Source of the DNA: Atherix ibis
Taxonomy: Eukaryota; Arthropoda; Insecta; Diptera; Athericidae
Length of the DNA stretch: 64,000 bases
Reading direction: 5' to 3'
Assembly (NCBI GenBank): GCA_958298945.1
Contig: OY282609.1
Span: 26,633,212-26,697,211, forward strand
Shown here: piece by piece, positions 23,110 through 34,569 of the stretch
Layout of the letters: every line of letters starts with the position of its first letter
Numbering within the stretch: the first letter of the stretch is position 1
Notes under the pieces: model-generated
Databases searched by the model: none
What the model saw: the letters and a program-made list of their open reading frames with translations, nothing else
Told to the model about the DNA's origin: nothing
Program-made: the position numbers and the translations under genes

Positions 23110-23395
23110 CCATTCCAGAACCTATTAGACAAGGAGATCCTGAAATGTTACGTCAACTACACGGTTGTGAATAAAATTAAGCTCAATAAGCTACGGTAGC
23201 CTGTATACTTAATCCGTATAGATGAGGAAAATCTTGCCAAACTGCCTTTTGTGGAGCAACGACATTAGCCAGGGATGCTAAAAATAAGGTGGGAGTGTCA
23301 AATCAGAAGACCGCAGCTCCAAGCCAGTACGTCTGGACTTTTAGATAGAATGGGCCCCCGATATTGATGATGAAAATTTATCCCAATAAAACAGT
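23110..23395 (+). pseudogene. RTE-like LINE C-terminal block
   Basis: LLDKEILKCYVNYTVVNKIK followed by LNKLR, then YLIRI, aligns with DKILERYVEH...IKINRLR at 44.47-44.55 kb and with the minus-strand block at 1.44-1.56 kb. It corresponds to the region after the RT that in related elements reads RLRWAGH-L-RM. The sequence is interrupted by stops. It directly follows the R1-like 3' UTR, so it is probably the displaced end of the RTE-like element that starts at 20990. Confidence 0.6.
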
Positions 23396-23399
23396 ACAC

Positions 23400-26300
23400 T
23401 CAGCGGAAAAAAATATCTTTGACCCAAAGCTCTTAAATTGCATATCCTTTTAATTTTTACAGGCAATACAATAGAACTGCTTTTATTTAGAAGAACTAAT
23501 TAATATTTTTTCCTATTATTCTTAAATTTGGAAAAATTTCCATTTCTATTTGGCCAAAAAACTTTAATTAATTTTCTATCAACCAACAAATATACCAAAC
23601 TCCATTGTTGGTTTTAAAACAAATTTTAATTTGGAAAAATTTTGTAAAATACTAACATACAACGAGAATTTTTTTATCTAAGGTTTTATAAATGAAAATA
23701 TTTAATAACAACTGCAACAATATAGCAACAGAAAAAAATATTCAGTCAATTTACAAAAATATTGTACATTCAAAATTCATATAATATCCTCTGCTATCAA
23801 TATTCCTTTCATTAAATGTAGGCAAATATTTCAATTCAAAGATCTTACGAGTACTTAAAATTTTATTAAAAGAAAACAATGCGAAAAAAGGCACTTTTAA
23901 ATCAAAGTGCACCCCCACACCATATCCTGTCTTTCTACTTAAAAAAAATTCCAATATTTTCCTAATAATTTTGATCTCTTTCAAAAGGAGAAACAAAATG
24001 TTCCACATTCTTCCCATTTTTTATTATTATTTTCCTTTTGGTTATTCAATTTTTTATTATAAATCCACCATTTTTTGTATAAAATGTTCGAATAAAAAAA
24101 TCTTGAAACAAAAATTAATCTTTTACAAAATGGTACTTTTTTTTTTTTTTTAAATCATGAAGGATTTTATTAAAGATTTTTCGATCCCCTTATAATGTAT
24201 GCGTTGTTCATAGGATCATCAAAAAAAAAAGAAAAAAGGAAAATCTCCCATAGTATATGCTATGTATATAAAAATATTTGTTTTCTTCCAAAATGAATTG
24301 AAAAATACAATGGTACGCTCGTGTGTGTATGTGTGCACGTATGAATTTGAATTGAAGTAAATATAAATAAATCATTCTCAAGGATTAATATCAATTACGT
24401 GTGGTGTTTGGGAAGGATTTGGAGCAATTTACTTCGATACCTGGCTGAGTGTGTTGACAACATCCTGTACATTACCGGTATCCTTCCAAAGTAAGATTTA
24501 CACTAAAAATACAAATTTTTTTGATGAATTGATGTAAAAGTCTCAAGATGCGTTTAGATAAAAGCTCCTTATACAATATAAGAGAATGGAATCCCCGAAA
24601 TAAAAAACCAAATGCAGAAATAAAATCACTTTTACTTTTCATATTTTAAAATGGCTCCAAAATCATATTTTTAACAAACACTAGCAAAAATATTATATAT
24701 AAGCAACGATAAGGTAATGAGTATTTGAAGAATTATGAAAACATTAATTAAGAATTTTTAAAAGATTTCCTCTTTTCTTTACTTTACTGTCGACTATTTA
24801 CAATATTTTACACTTTGTTCATTCATCCAGTCTGTATCCTGTATCCTGTATTCTGTACTCTTTATCAATCCATCGTGTAGGTTTACATTTAAATAACCCC
24901 ATTCCAAGTTAACAATTCTTACGCACCTTTTCCTAGTATATAAAAGTATGAATACGTGAGACTAAATAGAAGAGGAGTCTTATTTCATTTATAAAAGCCT
25001 ATAGCTCTTACCTCATCCCGACAACTTTTATCCATATTTCAATCTCAGTTTAGGATTCTGTGATTAATAATAAATATGCTGACAACATACATAGCATAGA
25101 ATTGAAATCTTGTACAGCGAAAAATTATACGCACAATATTCCTTTCGATAGTATCCTTTCCTCCTTCGACAATGTCTATACTCGTACGATGATGATGATG
25201 ATGATGGTAATGACGACAACGATAAAGTGCGGGCATTTTACTTACTCCTTGACGCAGTAATACCCGGAATTACACGTATTTGTAGAGGAAATATTGTAAA
25301 AATCGTTTACATAATATTTCAATGTTGGGTAAATTGATGGCAATTCTCATATTTAAAAGGGTGGATATTTTTTCTTCCTCTACAAATTTTTTTTCTATGA
25401 TAAATTTTACATTTACTTATAGAAATTTATTTGAAAAAAATCATTCTGTCATGTAACTACAGATACAGCATAAAATTTTTGTGAATACTTTTAGATATAT
25501 AAAATAGTAGATGTTAGAAAAGGTCCTTGAAAATTAATACACCAAATTAAATTTTTATTTTATTAGAAAGTTACTTTTCTTAATAATTCAATTATAAAAA
25601 TATCCATCAATTTCTGGGAAAACTAAAATAAAAAAAATATTTTTCAATAAAAGATAAATATTGAAAGACTGAAATAATTAAGAAATAATAGTACAATAAA
25701 TTTTCATCCACTTTTTTTAATTCGGGATATTTTTTTAAGAAATAACAAAAATCGTATAAAATTGAAAAATGCATAAATTATTACTTTGAGAAATTATGAG
25801 TTCCAGAAGAACTAATTAGGAAATGGCAAAATTATTAAATTTTTAAAAAGTGGCTTTCGGGAAAAAATCCATTGCTATAAAAATGTATTTAAATATTCCA
25901 AATAAATTATTAGGCGAAAATAGCACTTTTCTCTATGTGGCAAAAAGGATAAAAAGCTAACTATTGGGAAGCCTTAAAGCAAATACGTGTATAACAAAAA
26001 AATTCCCCTTGTAACATGCTAATTCTGATTCCAGGATATTTAAAACAGGTGAATTAAACTTAGCAGAGAAGGATCGCCTAGGAAATTCTTTAATTCCCTT
26101 CTTTCAGTCACAAATAAATTACATACTGAACAATTAATAGTACATGAATATCTACACAGAACATGGGAAATATTCTAAAAACGGGCAAATGAGTTTTAAT
26201 GGGTTCCAATTGTAGATTCAGAAAAAAAAACGTGGATCAGCCCTTACTTAAGAAGTACCAGTAAGGCCGAACATTAACGGAATAAATATGTGCTGTGCAT

Positions 26301-26540
26301 TTGGTAGGACTTGAGGGGGAGGTGTCGCTGCCATCCACCTTATAATTGATAAATATCTCTCCTTCCATCGACAACTATAGGTATTCAGGATTGTAGTTGA
26401 GAGTGCAATTAATCTTCTCAAACATCGCACTTATATCAATTTAATCGATGTTCTTGCAGTCTTGGAGGTACTTCGTGGTCCATCAGTTAACCCAATTCTC
26501 AACTGCAACCGATATTGACTGCTGAGCAGTTAAAACGTTG
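23400..26540. other. AT-rich stretch, no recognised gene
   Basis: Mostly simple AT-rich DNA, with pyrimidine runs near 24130 and a GATGAT microsatellite near 25190. The short open frame on the minus strand at 26248-26430 was not recognised. Confidence 0.35.
25189..25206. repeat. GAT trinucleotide microsatellite
   Basis: Six consecutive GAT units. They produce poly-Met on the plus strand and poly-His on the minus strand in overlapping short open frames, which are artefacts. Confidence 0.85.
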
Positions 26541-26550
26541 AATTGTTTTG

Positions 26551-26869
26551 GGTTCCAGATCATACTCATAAAAAACATTTTTTTTTTGAGCTTACTCAAT
26601 CTGGCATTTAATATTCTTTATCATTCAGGAATTCTGGGCCACGAAATTCCTCAGAGTTTGGATTGGTCATTTCGCAATAACCCACAATTTACTGTTCCGT
26701 AACCAACCTCGTCCTTTATGCTATTCGTCGGGCGTTCAACTTAGCATGATCCAGGATTTTTTTTCAAGCCAGATTCAGTAAGCTCAAAAAAAATGTTTTT
26801 TATGAGTATGATCTGGGTTCCAGATCATACTCATAAAAAACATTTTTTTTTGAGCTTACTGAATCTGGC
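26551..26869. repeat. fold-back duplication: direct copy plus 102-bp hairpin
   Basis: A segment of about 57 bp at 26551-26607 recurs in reverse orientation at 26768-26816 and again in direct orientation at 26820-26869. The last two form a hairpin with about 49-bp arms and a GTT loop; the arms differ only by one T in a homopolymer run. The first copy lies in ordinary LINE sequence, which makes it the source. Confidence 0.92.
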
Positions 26870-27110
26870 ATGTGAACAAAATCTGGGGTGCCCACAACTG
26901 ACATTTTACACGATCTACCCAACCAGTCGCACCAATCTTATCCGATCCTGAAAAACATCCACGAGTATCAGTCAGGCTTGCTTAATTGTAGGAATACCGT
27001 ATTGTATTGGATCCCGGGTATCACTTCATCATCCAAACAGTCAACAGACAGTCAACGAACTAGTTTAATAGTAACTTTTCTTATGTCACATTGACAGCTC
27101 ATCTGCCAGC
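26640..27110 (+). pseudogene. RNase H-type LINE remnant, order scrambled
   Basis: At 26650-26760 the plus strand encodes FLRVWIGHFAITHNLLFRNQ, matching the R-R-IGH-LTH segment that follows the RNase H domain in I/Jockey-type LINEs. At 26880-27080, downstream, it encodes YPILKNIHEYQSGLLNC and TVLYWIPG, matching the last part of the RNase H domain (W-P-H-G block). The normal order is RNase H first. So this is either a rearranged copy or two neighbouring copies, separated by the hairpin. Confidence 0.6.
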
Positions 27111-27139
27111 TAGTATACTCAACTAGCATTCCTACATGA

Positions 27140-28955
27140 AGGGCATGAGTGAGTTCTCAGTCACAATTTATTCTTTGAATAGCTTTCTCATCCTTGTGGC
27201 ATCCTATTTAGCTAGAATAACCATACTTTGACTCTGCCAAAAAACCTACTATTTATTTTCTAATAGGATATCCCCTCTTTAACTTATCAATTAACAAAAT
27301 AGAATTTTAAAAGAAATTCTTTTAGAGTGGGATTTCATACCATACTGAGTTCTCTTAAAAATTTACTCAATAAAATCTTTTTACTTATTTCAAATCAAAA
27401 TGTATTCAAATTAGAAAAGAAAAAGATATAAAAATAATAAAAAACTTCAATTTGTTGAGAAAGAATCCAAAAAATTCCACATACAACTGGTCTTACTCTT
27501 ACCTTCAATGTGAATGAGAAGCTTTTAGCTCCTTTTAACCAAATCTCAGTTAATGTTATATAATTTTTGTAATTGTTGATGCTGCTTCTTTTTCAAAGAA
27601 AATTAAAAACAAAAAAGAAAACTTAAAGTAAACCTTCCTCGTGTATTTTTTTTATATTTGGTTTTTTTAAGGATAAAGTAAATCCCATTTAACTAAAGTA
27701 CATATCCACTTCCTGCCATCGCGCTGAATAACTCTGAATGAATGAATAAATGAATGATGCATAAACCACGCGACATTATCTTGAGAACTTTTAGTGCTTA
27801 AAAGCATTTCATGATAAGGAGAAGATTTTGTACCTTCTTAAAGACGATTCAAAGTTTATCTTCTTTGAAAAACAAGGATAGACGTGATAGAATCTTCAGC
27901 CAACCAAGTTATGGAAATTTTCCAATAGCCATAAAATGTAGTTCACCCTTAACTGTACCCGCAATCATCGAAAATCCCTCGTTCAGTGCAACTATTCCTA
28001 AATGCGGAAGTACCCCATCTCCTCCCTCTCAACCATGTTTAGCGCTTATTATAATTTATTGAAATTCATTTTATTTCCCAATGAAAATCGGTGTTTAGTT
28101 TCTGGTTCATCGTATTACTGGCAACTCTCACCGACACCCTGTATTATTGCCCATTCCGATCACATAAAGAGCAATTTTCAATCGTGCTGATATCCGATTA
28201 AAAGCTTTTTCCGCAAAAACCAATCCATTTTCGAGGAATATTTTAGACGAATACGATATGAAGTGATGGTTGGTGGTTTATTTGTCGCGAATATTATCAG
28301 ATGTCATTGCCATGAAGATGTTCAAGTAGTACTCGTCAAAAAGGCTCTTGGCATTCAAATAATCAGAAATCTATCCCCAAACCTATTGGAGAATTTTTTA
28401 AATTTTTGGATTACTAGAAAATCACTCCCACAATCCCATTTCAGGTAAATCTAAAACGATTTGCAAGTTACTTCTGGTTTGGAGCTGATGCTTTATGATT
28501 TTCGTGGCCTTTATCAGCGACTCGACATAAATTTTTATGCATTCCATTATCAATTTGAATATAGTTTCTTATCAAATTTATTTTCTCTTCTGATAAGGAG
28601 GGGAGAGGGTGGTGGTAAATAGTATTTTTTTTTAAATTTGAAATTGTAATTTTTATACGATATTTTTATCCGTTAAAAAAGATTTTTTTTTGTACAGTAA
28701 AGTTCCTTTTTGGATAATTTGTATAATTTTTTTTTGGTAAATATTTTTTTTTAATTTAAATAAAATAGTTTTTTCCAACGAAAAGATAATAAAAATATTG
28801 TTTCCAAATATTTTTTTGAATATGTTAGAGAAAAAGCAAATTTTAATAAAAGATTTAAGTACTTTTGAAAAATGTGTAATTTTTCTTTAAGATAATTAGA
28901 CACTTTATAGTTATTATAATTATTATTCCATAATTTGCATTACATCAAATGCAAA
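27140..28955. other. AT-rich stretch, no recognised gene
   Basis: Open frames at 27811-28062 and 28263-28448 show no domain I recognise. The rest is AT-rich with long T and A runs. Confidence 0.35.
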
Positions 28956-28959
28956 ACGA

Positions 28960-29610
28960 TGGTGGGATCAGAGGATTTTATCAAATTTTTAGATTCTTCT
29001 TTCGTGAAGAAAGGGTCAAAATTGCAGTTAAAAATAATACTTAATAAGAAAACTCAGAAATATATCCTATTCTAGCCGTAGTCTCACAAGGCAGTATCCT
29101 TGGTTCTATTTTATATAATATTTATACCTATAATACCCCATCTGATCCTAATACTATTATTGCTACTTTCAACAATTTACAATCCCATATTCACAATCTT
29201 CAATTCTGGATGTGGAGAGTGAGGGTAAATGAACAGAAGAGCTCACATTACTTTTACTATTTATCAAGAAAAAACTTACCCCTTTATACCTTAATAGTAA
29301 CATGATTCCATAATATGATAAAGTACGTTATTTAAGACTTTTCCTAGACAAGAAATTAACATAGAACTCTCATACTAGACTTAAAAATCTTGAAGCCATT
29401 AGACGTTACCTACAACTTCTTAGACTACTGGACAAGAAGTAAACTTCTAATACAAAATACAATTATAAAACCTATTTAGACATATGCAATTGAACTTTGG
29501 GGTTCAACGAAACGTTTCAATTCCTATTACGTTTAGGCCTTATAATCCAAGATCCTCAGTTAAATTGTTGATGCTGAAAGTGAAGCTCTAAATAGAGGCT
29601 TCTTGGACTA
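28960..29610 (+). pseudogene. Jockey-like LINE reverse-transcriptase remnant
   Basis: The frames give VSQGSILGSILYNIYT (RT motif B, usually VPQGSVLGP-LY-IYT), then RVRVNEQKSSHYFYYLSRKN, YLRLFLDKKLT and KTYLDI(C)N. These follow in order the motif-D and thumb blocks of Jockey-clade elements (KVNEQKS-H-TFTLR, YLG-LDRRLTW, KPIWTYG). The YADD region is largely deleted. The 3' part (about 29495-29575) is similar in bases to 59195-59285, so both loci carry the same family. Confidence 0.72.
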
Positions 29611-29729
29611 CTGGATAAACGCTCTAAATCTAGGATTTTGCAATAAAATTTGTTGAAATGCAATAAAAAAATTAAATTTATGTTCAAATATATGAAAAGT
29701 AAAAAAAAATGCAATGATGCAGGGACAAT

Positions 29730-31080
29730 GACCATGAAGCTAATTGCCGATCTTTAAGTGCTCCTAAAACTTGGGACTAGAAGACCATGGAATCGGCCAT
29801 ATAAACTGGCAGATTCCTTTTTAAAAGTGGACTTAAACTGCAACAACTGTTTCTTATTCTATTAAAGAGTAAGAAACCACCCGATGAGCCACCCTATTTA
29901 TTTGTTGGATATGGTCGGTAAGGTATTGGAAAGATTAATTTATAGCCGCTTGGAGTTGTATTCGGAGGGGTCCGAAAGCCGTTCTAGAAACCTGTAAGGA
30001 TTCGGAAAAAATACATCAACGATGGAAGTTATATATAATAGCTGGTATGGTCCGTAAGGCAGTTGAGGGAAAGCGATAGAAACATGGCACTAAAATTACC
30101 ATCGTTACACTAGATGTCAACGAGGTGGATCAGTATTTTGGATACGCTTCACGTCCTGACAGTTCTGGAGTATATTAGAAGGTTGACTGCAGACTATATT
30201 ATCGATAGAACACTGTTATATGATACAGAAAGTGTGATGAAAGCAAAGAAAATTTGCGGGGGTCTCGCATGGATCGCGCTTATACCTCGGCCCATGGAAG
30301 ATTACGTATGACGAGCTGCTTAAGCTCCTGATGTCAAAACGAGTAACTTTGGTTGGCTTTGGGGATATCATTGCGATGATAATGCAGTTCATATAATCCG
30401 GCAATGGTTATTATTAGTGAACCCGAACTTACTGACCAAAAACCGAGGCAGTACTAGCGATCACCAGGAAAGTAAAGAAGAGTTTGCAGCCACGATACCT
30501 AGGAGTTCGAGTGGATGCCTGTTTAGGCTTTTTTGGATTGCAAATGTCTTAGCAAGAATCGTACTTATTTAGGAAGGCCAAGACAGAGTCAACGCACGTT
30601 TCTACCTATAGTTATCTGGTCTACGATAATCTACGAAGTCCCTATCTTATAGAACCTAAGATAAGGGAAACAAGTAAGCGTCAGGTGATGGCGGTATATC
30701 GTCGAAGCCCACTGCAAGTTTCGAGACTATTCCATACTATCTTGTATGACGCTGTCTGTGTTATCGCTAATATGCCTCAAGTCGAGTTTTTGATGAACGA
30801 AAGAGTCAAAATATATTATCGAAGGCAGGATGAAAATAAAATCCATCGGGTCAGCGTTAGCAGGGTGAACCGAAAATTTGGTAGCGACACTGGGATTTAT
30901 CAATTTAAGACGAGGCCATGAAGAAGTGGATCACTTTATGGCCAAATTTCTGAAAGGACATGGCTGCTTTAGGGCATAAGTATGACTGTATCGCAGAAGG
31001 GCATCATTGCACAAATGATAACATTGCAGGCGTACTGGGGTGCAGTAGCTGCATACTAATAAACAAGCTCCACCACGAAG
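29730..31080 (+). pseudogene. R1-like LINE reverse-transcriptase remnant
   Basis: Blocks in the expected R1 order: PWNRPYKLAD (about 29785), KSKKPPDEP, LLDMVGKVLERLIYSRL, VRKAVEGK, IVTLDV (motif A), VLEYIRRLTADYIIDRTLLY, then WKITYDELLKLLMSKRVTLV with GFGDIIAM (motif C, the Asp pair changed), and finally DAVCVIANMPQVEFLMNERV and EEVDHFMAKFLKGHGCFRA. Multiple frameshifts and stops occur. It directly follows the Jockey-like remnant. It is 5' truncated and lacks the endonuclease. Confidence 0.78.
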
Positions 31081-31084
31081 GAAG

Positions 31085-34000
31085 AAGAAGAAAGAACAGC
31101 CCTTAGCTTTATTAGGACATTAGACTTGATGTCAGTCTACTCTTAATGAAGTACTACCTAACGGTCGTCACATGAGAACTCATATTTAAAGAAAAAGGAC
31201 GTGGGTTTTAGTGTCTAAAAATTCAACATACTGTAAGGATCGGTATCTCTACAGCGTCTTTAAAAAATTTCTTTCATCCACGTATAAAACAAGTGTGTCA
31301 GTTAAATATAAATAATTTTTTAGAGGTAGTAAGATTTTGTAAGGTAAGGTAATATCCTTACAAAAAAATATATTGGATAATGTGACATTACGTTAGAAAA
31401 AAATAATGTTTTAGAGGAAAATATCCAATCCGTATTCCAAAACTTTGGTAAGGTTGTCCAGTAGGCTGGTTGGGGAATAGTTTAGAAAGTCTTACCCTAC
31501 TCGTCTAATCTGTACGTCTACAAAAGGCTTTATATTGTTATTTACTATTGGTGTGCAGTTGCAAAAAACTAAAAACTGCTGTGGAAACGGGCAACATAAA
31601 AATGTATCAACAGAAAAAAAATTGGAGAAATCTCCACAATTCAATAACTAAGATTTAAAAAAAATTAATTGTAAATTAATTATTTTTATCAAAAACAATT
31701 TATGAGACTCTTTAAAAACCAAAAAACTAATAAAAATTTGGTATCTAATTTTAATGTTCGAGAACATATTTTGTATATGAACTATTTTGAAAACAATTTT
31801 ACCAAATCCCATAAAAATCCTTCATGAAGTTCTATGCACATTTTCACCTTTCTGACATTTTTAGTACGAAAACCACGAGAATAAAATTTATGCCTATTGA
31901 AATATATTTAATACCCAAACATGATAGTTCCAATAATTATTATCAACATTAGTAAAACATTATTTAAACCAATAGTAAAAAAAAATAATTGAAAACCTAA
32001 TATAAATATTCTCGATAACCAAGGTGGTCATAAAAAGATTGATTTAGTAGAGGATGGCCCTTATGGTGTACGATGACCATAAAAATTAATTACTTGTTCA
32101 ACGGAAAACTAGACCTATTCCCCAGTGTTAGAATAAGATCAATTATACTGCTGGGGATGAGGGGACTCATCCCAGATACAAATATCCCTAAACGTTTGAA
32201 ATTACCCAAATAAACGGGTTCACTTATATGTGCGGATTAAGGGCCAATTAAACACAAAAAATATCGATTTCATTATAAGGTTTTTTTTTAAAAATATTTC
32301 CTTACATAATAAAAAAAAACTAAGATCTAATGGAATAAAAACAGAAGTTTCTTACTATGATTTTTCGTTATTAACATGATTTCAATCCAAATAAAACCTT
32401 AAGTAAAGTAAAAAAGAAGAGAGTCAAGCTGCCGTAAAGATTTTTTCATCGAATGACTACATTTAAAAATCAATTTTAACGAATTCTTTTTATAGAATAA
32501 CATTTAGAATAGCCACAATTCTCACCAATCCTGATAATCCCCAGCAAAAGGGGTGGACAGAAATTTAAACAGTAAGAAATAAATCCAGCAGCAAATGGAC
32601 ACAAAAAATAAATTCCACCTTTTCGTGCTCGATTTGTTTCGTAAATTGATTCTGTAACGTATTATTATGGATTCATTGATTACCTTGATTAGGCCTAATT
32701 AAGCTTTGTAATAAAATTCGAAAAGAACATAAAAATTGAATGTAGCAAAGTCAACAAAATAAAAAAAATTATAAAAAAATTCTTCTTCTTAAGGAAAAAA
32801 GCAGACGCAATGCTAGCAATAAATGAGTTTTTTTTGTTCAAATTTCTCTTATATCGAAGAATCACCTGAGAGCCAATAAAACTAAAAAGTCAGTAGAATC
32901 GGTAAAATGGAACTGAGACCAGAGACGGTAACGGACCGATGAAATATGTTCCATTTAGGAGAGTGTTCCTGAGGGAAGGAATCGATAAATTTTGTGAGAA
33001 AAATACTCTCGGTTGCTGGGTGCACCTCTTATGTATCCTGCGCCCCTAGCATCTATGGTAACAAAGGCAATTAATTTTTTTCTGTCTTCCACTAATATCT
33101 ACTCTGGTATTCGCACTCGCATACCGAACATTTGTGGAGAACATTAGCCTTGTCACAACATTATGGCTACAAGGCAATTATCCATCAATTAGACATTAAA
33201 ATAGCATCGGTCAGTGAAATCACGTAGCCACCCAAAAAGTTTTTCGGTTCCAGTAGTAGTCAGATGCAAAGTAATCGTAGTCTGCTCTGGTAGAATAATG
33301 GACTGGAGCACAAATATCCGGAAGACGTGGAAGGTAGGTAACGTCTATCAGTACGAATAGCCAAAGCGGGATAATAGAGCCTTTGATACGTTTACTTTTA
33401 ACGTAAAAGCCGAAAGGGAAGAAAACCGAAAACATAATAGAATGGGAGGACGAAGCCAACATGATTGACGGACCTCCTGGGAAGCGTTGGTCAACCGCAG
33501 ATATTCTCCTCTAAGTTACGTTCACAAGTTTAGGTACTACGATTTGCCACTACGTTATTCGGTAATTTTGTATTATTTTCGCAGTTAATTTTATTGAAAA
33601 TCAGAAGCTGCGTTACGTACAAGCCTATACCTGATGATCATGATCATGATTATGAGTATATTTTTGGTCAATATTGCCACTGGGCAATGGAGGCATAAAA
33701 CGATACCCATTAACCAAAGTCAGGAGGTAATCATTTGCATTCAGTTTGTGAATATAAATAAAAACATTATCATAAATTTGATTACACGAATGAAAAAAAA
33801 CCTCGAAAAATCAATTCAAATCATTTCGTAACATTTCTTTAATGTCTCTAATGGTATGTAATTTTTTTTTTATTGTAGTTAAGTTCCAATTTTTAGTTTT
33901 TAATTATTTTCAATTTTATTGTTTATAAACTAACGATTTATATTTGCAATTTTTTGTTACAAAAAAAAAATCGTTAAAAAAAACGAATTATTTTTTATAT

Positions 34001-34225
34001 AATCAGAAAAATAATATTGTAGAAAATATCTTTATAAAAATCGAAATAGTAAAAATTCCCGAGAAATATCAAGGAATAAAAAAATTTATAAAAAAAAAAT
34101 TCAGGACGAGTACAAACTAGGAGAGAAGCGTATCGAAGTAGCGGTCAACTGATATATTAGATTGACGCTCATCTCCGGTGGACTCAATAATCATCTGAAC
34201 TGATCGCAAAACCATTTTACAATAT
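31085..34225. other. AT-rich stretch with an unassigned GC-richer block
   Basis: The portion at 32880-33560 is less AT-rich and gives an 80-codon minus-strand frame at 33220-33462, but no domain was recognised. The rest is AT-rich simple sequence. Confidence 0.3.
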
Positions 34226-34229
34226 TGAT

Positions 34230-34530
34230 CTCGTATCAACCTGATCTCTTCGTTTATATAAGGTTCCTTAGACATGAATCAGGGACCATTTTTACAGAAC
34301 CACAACCATAAGGCAATTTGGTGACTTCAAGTTTCTTGTGGATGGGCATTACCAGCTTTCTAGAAGCCTGTATCAGTAACAGTTTATTAAATTTTCTGAA
34401 GCATCTTAGTATGTTTGATCAGATTAAAAAGTGAACTTGAAAATGAAATTATTGGTTCTAGGAGGTCCACAATGTGAGTCTGCTGATATTTGCTCAATAT
34501 GTTACATGTGGAATAGTTAGCAGGACGCCA
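34230..34530. repeat. dispersed repeat, copy 2
   Basis: Related to the segment at 16050-16350 in the same orientation, strongest at 34268-34367. Family unknown. Confidence 0.55.
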
Positions 34531-34569
34531 CAGGATTGACAGACAGGACTTAAATTGTTTTATGTTGTT

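Noticed and set aside
22161..23113. Open frames of 61-82 codons on both strands
   Set aside because: They lie on the R1-like and RTE-like LINE remnants. The minus-strand ones are antisense shadows, and the plus-strand one is part of the LINE remnant.
25045..25260. His-rich and Met-rich short open frames
   Set aside because: Both come from a GAT microsatellite read on opposite strands.
30641..30672. Short inverted repeat around TATCTTATAG and AAGATAAGGG
   Set aside because: Arms are about ten bases with an indel, within chance expectation for AT-rich DNA.
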